64,000 nt of DNA from JACCTI01 sp963791565 (GCA_963791565.1 CAWBSX010000003.1:310001-374000), one strand, 5' to 3'. Positions 43,028 through 52,447 are shown, counted from the first letter of the stretch. The notes: generated by a model not told the origin, from the sequence alone. Numbers and translations are program-made.

Positions 43028-43996
43028 TGCGACAACGAAATGAAAGACCGCAAACAATTTTCGCGGATCGGTCCAGACGTGTGAGAAACGAAAACCAGCG
43101 GTGGCGGCGAGCGCGATGAAACCTTCTTGCGTGTGCTTGTAGGAAAACTCCGTGATGATTTTTTCGCCGGGCGCAAAACGAAATTCTTCGCCGCCGAGAT
43201 GCACGGTTTGCTCACGGGCGCTGAGCAAATGCATTTCGATGCGACCGATCTCGCGGTTGTAAATGGCGCGATGGTGCCACTGCGTGATGTCGAAATCGGC
43301 GCCGAGTTCGCGATTTGCCCTAACGAGTAGATTCTGATTGAACTCCGCTGTCACGCCGGCGCTGTCGTTGTAAGCGGCTTCGAGAATCTCGGGCGATTTT
43401 TGCAGATCAACGCCGATGACAAGGCCCCCGCTATGTCCACACAAACGACAGACACGCCGCAGAAAATCCTGCGCGATGGGCGGCTCGAGATTTCCGATGG
43501 TCGAGCCGGGAAAATAAACCGCGACATGCTCGGCTTTGCGCGATGAGCGTGGCAAACGCAGCGGTTGGAGGTAATCCGCGCAGACCGGCAGAATTTCGAG
43601 GGAAGGCATTTCGCGGTGCAACGCCTCGGCCGAATCCAGCAAGCGCTGTTTGGAAATATCGACCGGCACATAGGCGATGGGATTTTCCAGTTGCCCGAGT
43701 AGCATGCGCGTCTTGGTTCCGGCGCCGGTGCCGAAGCCAACCAGTTCCGCGTTCGCTCCGATCGAAGCCGCCATTTCGCCGCCGTAATTGCGCAGGATCT
43801 CCCTTTCGGTGCGCGTGATGTAATACTCAGGCAACTCACAGATTTGCTGGAACAAATCGGAGCCGCGCTCGTCGTAGAAATATTTGCTCGGTAGGGTGCG
43901 CGGAGCACTCGTTAGGCCGGCGATGACTTCGGCCAGAAAATCGGACGTCGCCGGCTCGAGGTCGAGTACGGCCACGCCGGTGGCGTAACGATTCAT
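43022..43996 (-). CDS. egtD: L-histidine N-alpha-methyltransferase
   Basis: 324-residue EgtD, which trimethylates histidine to hercynine, the first step of ergothioneine synthesis. Family blocks seen: LPSKYFYDERGSDLFQQICE, YYITRTEREIL, LVGFGTGAGTKTRMLL (SAM site), VPVDISKQRLLD, YFPGSTIGNLEPP and GVDLQKSPEIL. ATG at 43996 was chosen because it overlaps the egtB stop (ATGA, 43993-43996); the longer open frame lies in egtB sequence. Confidence 0.94.
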   Translation of the reverse strand: MNRYATGVAVLDLEPATSDFLAEVIAGLTSAPRTLPSKYFYDERGSDLFQQICELPEYYITRTEREILRNYGGEMAASIGANAELVGFGTGAGTKTRMLLGQLENPIAYVPVDISKQRLLDSAEALHREMPSLEILPVCADYLQPLRLPRSSRKAEHVAVYFPGSTIGNLEPPIAQDFLRRVCRLCGHSGGLVIGVDLQKSPEILEAAYNDSAGVTAEFNQNLLVRANRELGADFDITQWHHRAIYNREIGRIEMHLLSAREQTVHLGGEEFRFAPGEKIITEFSYKHTQEGFIALAATAGFRFSHVWTDPRKLFAVFHFVVAD

Positions 43997-45285
43997 TTGA
44001 GATCGCGCGCGAGGCGGAGGCCAGTGAACTGCCAGCGCTTCTCTGGCTGGAAAAAATTCCGGTAAGTGGTGCGCATGTGATCCTGCGAAGTCGCGCAGGA
44101 ACCGCCGCGCAGGACGTATTGATTGCACATGAACTTACCGTTGTACTCGCCGAGAGCACCGGGCGCGGCGCGATAGCCGGGATAAGGCGAATAAGAACTG
44201 CGCGTCCATTCCCAGACGTCGCCGAACATTTGTTGTAACGACTCGTTAGGCTGCGAGGACGGCGCGGGATGAAAGCGATGACTGTCGACAAAATTTCCTG
44301 CGATCGGAATTCCGGCGGCGGCACGTTCCCATTCGAATTCGGTCGGAAGCCGCGCACCTTCCCAATTGGCGTAGGCGTCAGCTTCAAAATAACTGAGATG
44401 CGTGACCGGCTCCGATTCTTCGAGCGGACGAAAACCGGAGAGGGTGAAATTCCACCATTGCCCTTCGCGTTTTTCCCAATACAGCGGCGCTTCCCAGCGT
44501 TGTTCCTGCACAGTGGTCCAGCCTAACGAGAGCCAAAATTCCGAACGCGCGTATGCGCCGGCGTCGATGAAAGCGAGATACTCGCCATTGGTCACCGGCC
44601 GCGAAGCCAGTGCGAACGGCAAAACCAAAGCGCGGTGCTGCGGGCCTTCATTGTCGTAGGAAAATTCACTTCCCGCGTGACCGATGGTAACGGTCGCTTC
44701 ATCGAACTCGACGAATTTCATCGCGGAGACTTTTGAAGTGAGGACGTCGCTTTTTTCAAATACCGGATGCAGTGGATTTTGCGCGAAGACGTGTTTGATG
44801 TCGGTCACGAGCAATTCCTGGTGCTGTTGCTCATGATGAATTCCGAGAATGATAATCGGTTCGATCTCGGCGAGGAGCGCGTCGTCTGCTTTGCCTAACA
44901 AGTCGATCACGCTTTGATCGATTTGCGCGCGGAACCGTTTCGTTTCCTCGACGGTCGGTCGCGAGATCAAACCGCGCAGATCGCGCCGATGCATCGTGCC
45001 GGCCGCGTTGTAATAGGAATTAAAAAGGAAAGCGTATTCGGGAAATTCCGGCTGATAGCTCGGCATCCATTGCTTGACGACGAAAGTTTCAAAGAACCAT
45101 GTGGTATGCGCGAGATGCCATTTCGTCGGGCTGACATCCGGCATCGATTGCACGACGAAATCTTCCGGCTGCAAATTGCGGCAAAGCCGCGTGCTAAAGT
45201 CGCGCACTTTGCGAAAACGCTCGATCAGCTTTTGCGCCCGCCCTGGCGCGGCGATTTCCCGTTCGACGGTTAGAGTGCCGTTCAA
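43993..45285 (-). CDS. egtB: Ergothioneine biosynthesis sulfoxide synthase
   Basis: 430-residue iron enzyme that joins hercynine to a thiol (cysteine or gamma-glutamylcysteine) with oxygen. The DinB-like N-terminal domain has WHLAHTTWFF (His57, His60) and IHHEQQHQELL (His150, His151, His155), containing the three-histidine iron site. The C-terminal formylglycine-enzyme-like domain has RLPTEFEWERAAAG, FGDVWEWTRSSY, VLRGGSCAT and the closing FFQPEKRWQFTGLRLARD. No egtA or egtC is nearby, which fits enzymes that take cysteine directly. First gene of the egtB-egtD-ABC operon. Confidence 0.94.
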   Translation of the reverse strand: MNGTLTVEREIAAPGRAQKLIERFRKVRDFSTRLCRNLQPEDFVVQSMPDVSPTKWHLAHTTWFFETFVVKQWMPSYQPEFPEYAFLFNSYYNAAGTMHRRDLRGLISRPTVEETKRFRAQIDQSVIDLLGKADDALLAEIEPIIILGIHHEQQHQELLVTDIKHVFAQNPLHPVFEKSDVLTSKVSAMKFVEFDEATVTIGHAGSEFSYDNEGPQHRALVLPFALASRPVTNGEYLAFIDAGAYARSEFWLSLGWTTVQEQRWEAPLYWEKREGQWWNFTLSGFRPLEESEPVTHLSYFEADAYANWEGARLPTEFEWERAAAGIPIAGNFVDSHRFHPAPSSQPNESLQQMFGDVWEWTRSSYSPYPGYRAAPGALGEYNGKFMCNQYVLRGGSCATSQDHMRTTYRNFFQPEKRWQFTGLRLARDLK

Positions 45286-45291
45286 GGGCAG

Positions 45292-45687
45292 CTAACCTTC
45301 CGCCTGTTGATCTTCCCGCGCGGCTTCGACCATTCGATCGTGGGCCGCTTCCTCGTTTCCGTCTTCGACCAAATGCGCGCCGAGAGTCTCGTCATCATCT
45401 TCGAAACCGTTGCGTGGCACGCGATGGCCGGATTCATCGGGAACTTCGTCGCGATCGATCATGCCGTCGGTGCGCTCATCGTGATCTTCGGCCGCGGGAA
45501 TACTTTCCCGTCCCATCAATTCGCGCTGCGCCTTGCTCCAATCAGCGTCGGTAAATTCCTCCGGATTCCGCTCGTCGATGAGCGCGATCTCGCGGGCGCG
45601 TTTCTCCACCATCTCGGGAGTCGGCGCGCCCATTCCGTTGCCGTGGACCGTGATCTTGCCGAAAGGCGGCTGCGAGTTCTCGTTCAT
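45292..45687 (-). CDS. Acidic hypothetical protein
   Basis: 131 residues, very acidic and hydrophilic (for example DDDETLGAHLVEDGNEEAAHD, in part), with no recognised family, membrane segment or signal. The first 40 residues (ITVHGNGMGAPTPEMVEKRA, in part) are more ordered and look conserved in style. It ends six bases before the start of egtB on the same strand and could be its leader cistron. Function unknown. Confidence 0.6.
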   Translation of the reverse strand: MNENSQPPFGKITVHGNGMGAPTPEMVEKRAREIALIDERNPEEFTDADWSKAQRELMGRESIPAAEDHDERTDGMIDRDEVPDESGHRVPRNGFEDDDETLGAHLVEDGNEEAAHDRMVEAAREDQQAEG

Positions 45688-45785
45688 ATTAACTAATACG
45701 CAACGCAGATGCGCACCACGCGCAACAGATGAAAGTTAATGCGCGCGGCTGGCGCTGTCGAGATGCGCGCGATTACAGTTGGGCG

Positions 45786-46661
45786 ATGGAAGTGCGTGGC
45801 GCGATCGTAAAGTTGGGAGACGGCAGCCACCTGGCCTACGATGAATACGGCGACCCGCAGGGTTTTCCGGTTATTTTTTGTCATGGCTGGCCGAGCTCGC
45901 GCTCGATGGCGCAACTGACTGACGATGCGGCGAAGCGCGTCGGTGTTCGAATAATTTCGCCAGATCGTCCGGGAATCAGAGGATCATCTTTGGTGAACGC
46001 GCGGAGGTTGCTGCATTGGCCGGACGTCTTGTCGGAGTTCGTCGCGCATCTCTCGATCGAGAAATTTCGCATGCTGGCGATTTCGGGCGGCGCGCCCTAC
46101 GCCTACGTCGCAGGGTGGAAGATGCCGGAGAAAGTGGAAGCGATCGCGATTGCCAGTGGTGTTCCGCCGATCTCCGAACTAACCGATCACGCCGGACTTT
46201 TTTGGCTGCATCGCCGGATGCTGGCGTTGCAGGGTCGCAATCCGAAATTATTGCGCGCTTTGTTTCGGATCGCGCGGCCTTTTGCTTCGCTGCAGATGTC
46301 GTTGCGATGTCGCCCGTTTCTCCGCCTTATTTTGCAGCGAATGGATGCGGAGGCTTTGCGGGATCGCCGCGCTTTCGAATCGTGTTTCGAAAGTTCGCGC
46401 GCCGCCTGGGCGGCGTCGGTGGAAGGCGTGATCGCGGACGCGGAAATTTATGCGCGGCCCTGGGGATTTCGCGTCGAGGAAATATGCGTCCCGATTCATC
46501 TATGGCATGGAAAAAACGACCGGACGTTTTCGTTTCATCTGGTGGAAGACTTAGCGAAACGATTTCAGAACTGTCGGTTGAATATCATTGAAAACGCGGG
46601 GCACTATTCGCTGCCGATTCGAAACATCGAAACCATCCTGGCGGACTTGATCGCGGTCTAA
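45786..46661 (+). CDS. Alpha/beta hydrolase family protein
   Basis: 291 residues from ATG 45786 (MEVRGAIVKLGDGSHLAYDE). The fold features are VIFCHGWPSS (oxyanion-hole HG), SPDRPGIRGSS, the nucleophile elbow AISGGAPYAY (Ser in a SGG turn), the acid region HLWHGKNDRTF and the terminal NAGHYS histidine. Such enzymes include esterases and epoxide hydrolases; no substrate can be named. The longer frame from 45729 begins in a region with no family character. Confidence 0.85.
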   Translation: MEVRGAIVKLGDGSHLAYDEYGDPQGFPVIFCHGWPSSRSMAQLTDDAAKRVGVRIISPDRPGIRGSSLVNARRLLHWPDVLSEFVAHLSIEKFRMLAISGGAPYAYVAGWKMPEKVEAIAIASGVPPISELTDHAGLFWLHRRMLALQGRNPKLLRALFRIARPFASLQMSLRCRPFLRLILQRMDAEALRDRRAFESCFESSRAAWAASVEGVIADAEIYARPWGFRVEEICVPIHLWHGKNDRTFSFHLVEDLAKRFQNCRLNIIENAGHYSLPIRNIETILADLIAV

Positions 46662-46700
46662 CAGCTGCTCAATTCACAGCCCGCGCGAGGCGTGCTGTCC

Positions 46701-47780
46701 ATGGAAGACTTTACCGCAGGTATCACGCACGATCAGCCGAGCCGGCGTCAATCGACGCTGGGACCGGAATGGGACGCGCGCATCCATCAACTGGTGACGG
46801 ATTGGGGCGCGGAGAAATCGCCCGAGCTGATCGAGGAGATGATCATCACCGTTTTGAAAATGGCACGCGATCGCATGGGCACGGCGGATCTGAAATTAAT
46901 GAATCGCTCGCTGAAGGAAATGCGATATGCCGCGAAAGTTTTCGCAGGTTATCGGCAATTCCGAAAAGTTTGCGTTTTCGGTTCCGCGCGCACCTTACCG
47001 ACCGCACCCGAATATGCAGTCGCGGAAGAATTCGCGCGCAAGATGGTCGAACAAAATTACATGGTCATCACCGGCGGCGGCGATGGCATCATGGGCGCGG
47101 CGCAAAAAGGCGCGGGACGCGAACACAGTTTCGGTCTCAATATTCGGTTGCCTTTCGAGCAACGCGCGAACGAGACGATCCACGGCGACAACAAGCTGGT
47201 TAATTTCAATTACTTCTTCACGCGCAAATTAAACTTCGTGAAGGAAACACACGCCTTCGCACTTTTTCCCGGCGGCTTCGGCACGATGGACGAAGGCTTC
47301 GAAGTATTAACGCTGATTCAAACCGGCAAATCACGCGTCATTCCCGTGGTGATGGTCGATGCGGCCGGCGGCACCTACTGGGAAACGTGGATGAAGTTTC
47401 TCACCGACCATTTGTTTAAGTTTGGTTTTATCGGCGAAGAAGATTTCAAGCTCTTCCGGCTCGTGCACAGCGCTGATGAAGCGGTGCAGGAAATTCTGCA
47501 GTTCTATAAGCTTTATCACTCCGCGCGCTGGGTCGGTGATAATCTGGTCGTCAGATTGGTACGGCGGTTGTCCGCGAAAGCAGTCACGGAATTGAATGCG
47601 CAATTCCGCGATATCGTGCGGAAAGGCGAAATCGTGCAGGGCACGGCCTTGCGCCAGGAAAAGAACGAACCGGAGATTTGGGATTTGCCGCGACTGATTT
47701 TCGTTCCGTATCGCCGCAGCTTTGCCCGCTTTCGCGAGTTGATCGATGCGATCAATTCATCGGAACCAGAAGCGCTCTAA
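46701..47780 (+). CDS. LOG-family Rossmann-fold protein (TIGR00730-like, long form)
   Basis: 359 residues from ATG 46701. A long N-terminal helical extension precedes the Rossmann domain with VCVFGSARTLPTAPEY, VITGGGDGIMGAAQKGA, FFTRKLNFVKETHAFALFPG and the PGGFGTMDEGFEVLTLIQTG signature. LOG proteins release cytokinin-type bases from nucleoside monophosphates or remodel nucleotides; in bacteria they are often mis-annotated as lysine decarboxylases. The extended form is common in bacteria and of unknown role. A GTG three codons upstream (46692) is an alternative start. Confidence 0.88.
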   Translation: MEDFTAGITHDQPSRRQSTLGPEWDARIHQLVTDWGAEKSPELIEEMIITVLKMARDRMGTADLKLMNRSLKEMRYAAKVFAGYRQFRKVCVFGSARTLPTAPEYAVAEEFARKMVEQNYMVITGGGDGIMGAAQKGAGREHSFGLNIRLPFEQRANETIHGDNKLVNFNYFFTRKLNFVKETHAFALFPGGFGTMDEGFEVLTLIQTGKSRVIPVVMVDAAGGTYWETWMKFLTDHLFKFGFIGEEDFKLFRLVHSADEAVQEILQFYKLYHSARWVGDNLVVRLVRRLSAKAVTELNAQFRDIVRKGEIVQGTALRQEKNEPEIWDLPRLIFVPYRRSFARFRELIDAINSSEPEAL

Positions 47781-47801
47781 GCGAAAAGGGACCGCACTCG
47801 G

Positions 47802-48557
47802 TCAATGCTTGTGCCGCCGTGTTTCCCACTCTTCGACTTGCAGATGGGGCGATGAAGCCGCCCAGGCGATATCGCGAACGAAATGGTTGTAGGGCAACCG
47901 GAGCCGCGGATGACGTTTTGCGGTGCCGCTGAGCGGGAGATAATCCACCTCCGCGAAATAATGCCGGAGCAAGTGATCCAGTTCATTGAAGGAAAAGTGA
48001 TGCACATGGGTTTGCTCGCCAGAAAGACGTTTTCCGCGCAGAACTTTCCAGCGGCGGTGCAAATGATAATCGAGCGGAACGGAGCCGCAGAAAACGCTGC
48101 GGGGATTTTTTTTTAGGATGCGATGAACCTCGCGCACAGTGATCGAGGGATAAGGAAGGTGTTCCAAGACTTCGGTCATCATGACGGCGTCGAATTTGTC
48201 ATCCTTGATTCCGATTTGGGCAGTGAAATCCATTTCAGCGCACGGGATATCCAAATCTCGCGCGGCCTGCAGCGCGCTGGCACTGATGTCGATTCCGTAC
48301 CAGCTAATCAAGCCGACGAGTTTGATCAGCAGACCGCCGCGGCAACCGACATCCAGTCCCATGCTGTCTGCGTTGTGATTGTTTGCTACGAGGCAGTCGC
48401 GATAAAACGCAGCTTTTGTCTCTTCATGTTGCCGGCGACAGGTCCCGTACCAAACTGGTTCGTCGTGATATTGCTCGTAAAACTCGCCGATTAATCGAGC
48501 GGCCCGGCCGGGTTCGTTGAGCAACAAATCTCGATCGAACTCGGAGCGCACCGTCAT
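47802..48557 (-). CDS. Class I SAM-dependent methyltransferase (UbiE/UbiG-like)
   Basis: 251-residue methyltransferase: MGLDVGCRGGLLIKL is the SAM-binding motif I, IDISASALQAARDLDI the acidic loop, FDAVMMTEVLEHLPYPSI motif post-II, and LKKNPRSVFCGSVPLDYHLH follows. The late region (EQTHVHHFSFNELDHLLRHY) is common in lipid or sugar methyltransferases. Target unknown. It lies 13 bases after the acyl carrier protein gene on the same strand, suggesting a lipid or acyl-related substrate. Confidence 0.83.
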   Translation of the reverse strand: MTVRSEFDRDLLLNEPGRAARLIGEFYEQYHDEPVWYGTCRRQHEETKAAFYRDCLVANNHNADSMGLDVGCRGGLLIKLVGLISWYGIDISASALQAARDLDIPCAEMDFTAQIGIKDDKFDAVMMTEVLEHLPYPSITVREVHRILKKNPRSVFCGSVPLDYHLHRRWKVLRGKRLSGEQTHVHHFSFNELDHLLRHYFAEVDYLPLSGTAKRHPRLRLPYNHFVRDIAWAASSPHLQVEEWETRRHKH

Positions 48558-48570
48558 CTTGAAACGCGCG

Positions 48571-48846
48571 CTATTTTTCGGCGACGCTGGTTTGTTTTTC
48601 CACGATGTAGTCGTGGATGGTATTGACCGTGCGCAGCGCGGTGCTCGCCACTTCAGAATTCGGCACGCCCACGCCGAAAGTTTTTTCCATGCTGACCACG
48701 AGCTCCAGTGCGTCGATCGAGTCGAGTCCTAAACCACCGGCGCCGAAGAGCGGCATGTCATCGCCGATTTCTTCCGGCGTCACCTGTAGCATCAAATTCT
48801 TGACCAGCATTTCCTTGATGCGCTGGCGCAGGTTCGGGTCGGACAT
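48571..48846 (-). CDS. Acyl carrier protein
   Basis: 91-residue carrier from ATG 48846 (MSDPNLRQRIKEML). The phosphopantetheine serine is in GLGLDSIDALELVV, and the helix pattern before and after fits ACP. It is not in a fatty-acid cluster here, so it may be a specialised carrier, and a possible substrate of the PPTase at 27.9 kb. The longer open frame to 48873 lacks ACP-like residues. Confidence 0.86.
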   Translation of the reverse strand: MSDPNLRQRIKEMLVKNLMLQVTPEEIGDDMPLFGAGGLGLDSIDALELVVSMEKTFGVGVPNSEVASTALRTVNTIHDYIVEKQTSVAEK

Positions 48847-48907
48847 AAAACGCGAGTTGCGAAAGTGTCGCAACGAATCGCGAAGTCAACCGCGAACGTC
48901 TAACAGG

Positions 48908-48918
48908 ACTCGTTAGGC
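48908..48918. repeat. Dispersed 11-mer motif, at the tatA 3' end
   Basis: Exact ACTCGTTAGGC. It spans the short gap before the tatA stop and overlaps its last codons. Confidence 0.75.
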
Positions 48919-49218
48919 TCGTTGGTCGGGCTCGATTACTTCGCTCGAAGCTGGCCGCACTTCCGGAGTCGGCGCATTCTCCAGACGCGGTGTCGTCGGG
49001 ACGGTCGAGGCAGCCGGCTTGGCCGCTACATCCGTTTTTCCGGCGTTATGCAATTCATCGCTGAATTCATCTTTCGCCTTCTGGAATTCACGGACCGCCT
49101 GGCCCATGCCCTTGGCTAACTCGGGCAACTTCTTCGCACCGAAAAGCACGAGAACGATCAGAAGAATGACGATCAGGTCCGGCCCGCCGAAATTCATCAA
49201 ACTCGCGAGGAGGTTCAT
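48913..49218 (-). CDS. tatA: Sec-independent translocase subunit TatA/TatE
   Basis: 101 residues from ATG 49218 (MNLLASLMNFGG). The N-terminal helix LIVILLIVLVLFGAKKLPELAKGMG with the FGAKKLPELA turn and the amphipathic helix AVREFQKAKDEF are the TatA/E pattern; the rest is a Pro/Ala-rich tail. It forms the pore for folded-protein export. TatB and TatC genes are not in the window. Confidence 0.92.
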   Translation of the reverse strand: MNLLASLMNFGGPDLIVILLIVLVLFGAKKLPELAKGMGQAVREFQKAKDEFSDELHNAGKTDVAAKPAASTVPTTPRLENAPTPEVRPASSEVIEPDQRA

Positions 49219-49275
49219 CGGATGCACCTAACATCTGCCCCTGCCGGGAAATGGCAAGGCATTTCGCGGGCGCAG

Positions 49276-49680
49276 CTAGGGGAGATACAAGGCGCGCCGC
49301 ACCGAAACGGTGAGCAAACCGCTCACTCGATAGCCGTAGTTTTTTTGCAAAAGCGCGATCGCGTTCCCGACTTCGTCCGACATCACGCCATCGATCGGGC
49401 CACAATAGTAACCGTTGCGCCGGAGCGCCTCCTGCACCGCGCCCATGTAAGCAGGGTCTTTCTCCAGTTCACGCCGCGACTTGTTGTAATAAAAAAGACG
49501 CCACGGTTCGCGCGCTGCAAAATCGGTTTCGTTAAGTTCTTTGGAGTTATGCAAAACTCCCCACGCATCACGCGGGATCAGCGCCTGCCGTGCACGCCCG
49601 ACGTGATAATCATCGGCGGCCAATGCAGGAAATGAGCAGGCGAACAAGCCCACCGCCGCCAGCGTGAAAGAGGATTTCAT
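49276..49680 (-). CDS. Exported protein with a peptidoglycan-binding domain
   Basis: 134 residues from ATG 49680 (MKSSFTLAAVGLFACSFPALA, a signal peptide). The C-terminal DPAYMGAVQEALRRNGYYCG with PIDGVMSDEVGNAIALLQKN is a PG_binding_1 repeat as found in cell-wall hydrolases. No catalytic domain is attached, so it may anchor to or sense peptidoglycan. It is on the same strand as tatA, just upstream. Confidence 0.75.
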   Translation of the reverse strand: MKSSFTLAAVGLFACSFPALAADDYHVGRARQALIPRDAWGVLHNSKELNETDFAAREPWRLFYYNKSRRELEKDPAYMGAVQEALRRNGYYCGPIDGVMSDEVGNAIALLQKNYGYRVSGLLTVSVRRALYLP

Positions 49681-49749
49681 CGCTCCGAAAGTAATATTCA
49701 GACAGCCGGACGGCAAGAAGCGAGTGATCGCTTCCTTTCGGTCCGATTT

Positions 49750-49760
49750 GCCTAACGAGT
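49750..49760. repeat. Dispersed 11-mer motif supplying a stop codon
   Basis: Exact GCCTAACGAGT. On the minus strand CGT-TAG (stop 49754-49752) ends the PEP-CTERM gene after an Arg, the same use as at 39427 and 10505. Confidence 0.8.
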
Positions 49761-50330
49761 GGTTGTTCGCGCCCGAAGAACCCGACGACGCCAGACCGCG
49801 GCGCCGACACCGGCGAGCGCGATAAACATCATGGAACTGGGTTCGGGAACCACGCCGGTGAAACCTAGCGCGAAACTCGACGAACCCTGGGTGACATTAA
49901 CGGTCTCGCCCGATGTCGCCTTGCCCTCGAGCATGGTGATCAACGCGGGATCCCATCCGGCGTAGCTAAAAGTTACGTCGGAATTGCCGGTGAGCGTGGT
50001 GACTGAGCCGGATGCGAGATCGAAGGCACCGTTGATATTGCCGTTGCCGTGCAAGTACATCTGGAAAAAGCCCGGGCTGTTTCCAGTGACCGTGAACGCC
50101 GACATCGAGAGAAAGTCTGTGTAACCGCCATTGTACGGTTGGCCGTTATCCCAAAAAATTTTCGAACCGAAGTCAGGATCGGTATTCGGAGTGCCAGTGG
50201 CCGACCCACTGAGATAGGACCGTTGCAGCTGCGTATCTACATTGATGAAGAGCTGCGCGGCCGCATCCCTGGCTAGGAATGAGGAGGCGACAACGGTCGC
50301 GATCAGTGTCAGGAGGATTTTTCGCTTCAT
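49752..50330 (-). CDS. PEP-CTERM sorted exported protein
   Basis: 192 residues with a signal peptide (RKILLTLIATVVASSFLARD) and a C-terminal PEP-CTERM tripartite signal: VPEPSSMMFIALAGVGAAVW followed by RRR. The body is Gly/Ser/Thr-rich. PEP-CTERM proteins are exported, cut and anchored by exosortase in bacteria making exopolysaccharide. No exosortase gene lies in the window. The protein's role is unknown. Confidence 0.88.
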   Translation of the reverse strand: MKRKILLTLIATVVASSFLARDAAAQLFINVDTQLQRSYLSGSATGTPNTDPDFGSKIFWDNGQPYNGGYTDFLSMSAFTVTGNSPGFFQMYLHGNGNINGAFDLASGSVTTLTGNSDVTFSYAGWDPALITMLEGKATSGETVNVTQGSSSFALGFTGVVPEPSSMMFIALAGVGAAVWRRRVLRARTTTR

Positions 50331-50443
50331 GCTTCATAATAGAGCGAAAGGCATAAGCAGGAATGGAGCCCTTGCGTCTCCGCGCTGGCAAAACCCTTGA
50401 AAACCTGAAGCATTAACGGATATGAACGCGCCAGCGTGTACGA

Positions 50444-51869
50444 TTACACGTCGTAATACATCGCGAACTCGTACGGATGCGGACGGAGACGAAGCGCGTC
50501 GTATTCTTTTTGTTTCATCTCGATCCAGTTGGCGATGAAGTCGGAATTGAAGACGTCGCCTTTGAGGAGGAATTGATGATCGGCTTCGAAGGCTTTGATC
50601 GCGCCGCTGAGCGAATCGGGCACGCTCGGGACTTGCGCGAGTTCTTCTGGCGGAAGCTCGTAGAGATTTTTGTCGAGCGGATCGCCAGGGTCGATGCGGT
50701 TTTGGATTCCGTCGAGGCCTGCGAGCAGAAGTGCGGAGAAGGCGATGTATGGATTCGCCGCTGGATCCGGTGTGCGGAATTCGATGCGTTTTGATTTCGG
50801 ATTCGCCGAGTAAGTCGGAATGCGAATAGCGGCGGAACGATTTCGCGCAGAGTAGGCGAGGTTAACTGGCGCTTCGAAACCAGGCACGAGTCGCTTGTAG
50901 CTGTTGGTAGTTGGATTCGTTATGCAAGTCAGCGCCGGCGCGTGCCGCAAAATTCCGCCGATGAAGAAGAGCGCCATTTCGCTCAAGCCCGCGTAGCCGT
51001 TGCCGGCGAAGAGCGGTTTGCCTTCTTTCCAAAGCGACATGTGCGTGTGCATTCCCGAACCGTTATCGCCGAAGAGTGGCTTCGGCATGAACGTCACCGT
51101 CTTGCCGTGCTTTTTGGCGACGTTGCGCACGATGTATTTGTAATACTGCATGTGGTCGCCCATCAGTTTCATCGGCGCGAAACGAATATCGATTTCCGCC
51201 TGTCCAGCAGTCGCAACTTCGTGATGCTGGCGCTCGATCGGGATGCCGGCTTTTTCCAACTCCAGACACATTTCATTGCGGATGTCCTGCAAGGTGTCGG
51301 CGGGCGCGACCGGGAAATAACCTTCCTTCGCGCGGATTTTGTAACCGAGATTCGGAAACTCTTCTTTGCCGCTGTTCCAATGTCCTTCCGCGCTGTCGAC
51401 CAGGTGAAAGGACGAATTGCCGGAATAGTTGTAGCGCACCTCGTCGAAGATGAAGAACTCCGCTTCCGGTCCGAACGACGCCGTGTCCGCGATGCCGGTG
51501 CTTTGCAAATAGGCTTCTGCTTTTTCTGCGACACCGCGCGGATCGCGGTCGTACGGTTCGCGCGTGATCGGATCGACGATCGTGCAAATCAAACTCAAGG
51601 TCGGCTCGGCGTTGAACGGGTCGATCCATGCGGTCGTCGCGATCCGGAATCACGAGCATGTCGCTGGCGTTAATCGCCCGCCAACCGCGAATGCTCGAAC
51701 CATCGAAACCGAGACCTTCAGTGAAAATCTCTTCGTTGTACTCGGTCAGTGTGGTGGTGAAATGCTGCCAGCTGCCCGGCAAATCGGTGAACTTGAAATC
51801 GATCAATTTGACCTCGTGGTCCTTGATCATTTTGCTGACGTCGGATGCGGATTTTTTGTCTTTGGCCAT
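50444..51869 (-). CDS. glnA: Glutamine synthetase type I, apparent frameshift
   Basis: Makes glutamine from glutamate, ammonia and ATP. The first frame (from 51869) shows GLGFDGSSIRGW and NASDMLVIPD; the family sequence continues in the next frame as TTAWIDPFNAEPTLSLICTI. The shift lies at about 51638-51641, where one extra base seems present. Later blocks are intact: FGPEAEFFIFDE, NGSGMHTHMSLW, NRSAAIRIP and KNLYELPPEE, whose Tyr is the adenylylation site of type I-beta enzymes. Corrected length is 474. An indel in the assembly is the simplest explanation, as glnA is rarely lost. It follows glnB. Confidence 0.9.
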
Positions 51870-51901
51870 GGGAATGGTGCGTGGTTTTTAGGTTAAGAAC
51901 G

Positions 51902-51912
51902 ACTCGTTAGGC
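51902..51912. repeat. Dispersed 11-mer motif, intergenic copy
   Basis: Exact ACTCGTTAGGC in the 107-base gap between glnB and glnA, 33 bases upstream of the glnA start. Confidence 0.8.
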
Positions 51913-51976
51913 AAAAAATAGCCGGCGACGCTCCGCCGAATTGTGGAGCGAAGAGAAAACGGCGGCGCAAGCGTGT

Positions 51977-52315
51977 CTAGACGGCTTTTTCGCCGATCTC
52001 TTCCGTGCGGATACGGACCGCGTGTTCAACTGGGAGAACGAAAACTTTGCCGTCACCGATCTTACCGGTCTTGGCCGCGCTCACCACGATGTTGACCGCT
52101 TTCTCGACCATCTCGTCGGCGAGGACGATTTCGATTTTCACTTTCGGCAAAAAATCGACGGTGTATTCGCTGCCGCGATAAATTTCCGTGTGCCCTTTCT
52201 GTCGCCCGAAGCCTTTTACTTCCGTCACGGTCATGCCCTCGATACCGAGTTCGGCCAGGGCTTCTTTCACTTCCTCGAGTTTGAACGGCTTGATGATGGC
52301 TTCGAGTTTTTTCAT
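51977..52315 (-). CDS. glnB: Nitrogen regulatory protein P-II
   Basis: 112-residue P-II signal protein that reports 2-oxoglutarate, ATP/ADP and nitrogen state. The N-terminus MKKLEAIIKPFKLEEVKEAL, the T-loop with the uridylylated Tyr in YRGSEYTVDFLPKVK, and the C-loop GKIGDGKVFVLPVEHAVRIRT are clear. It precedes glnA on the same strand, the usual pairing for control of glutamine synthetase. Confidence 0.96.
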   Translation of the reverse strand: MKKLEAIIKPFKLEEVKEALAELGIEGMTVTEVKGFGRQKGHTEIYRGSEYTVDFLPKVKIEIVLADEMVEKAVNIVVSAAKTGKIGDGKVFVLPVEHAVRIRTEEIGEKAV

Positions 52316-52447
52316 GGGCGTCTAAGCTGCGGCCACCGCAAATTCACTTCGGCGCTGACCGCGGCACGCGCTGTCATAACAATGCGCCGCAACGCGCGCA
52401 ACACTCAATTTTCTTGCACCGTTGCATCGCGAATTTCGTGTGAATTC

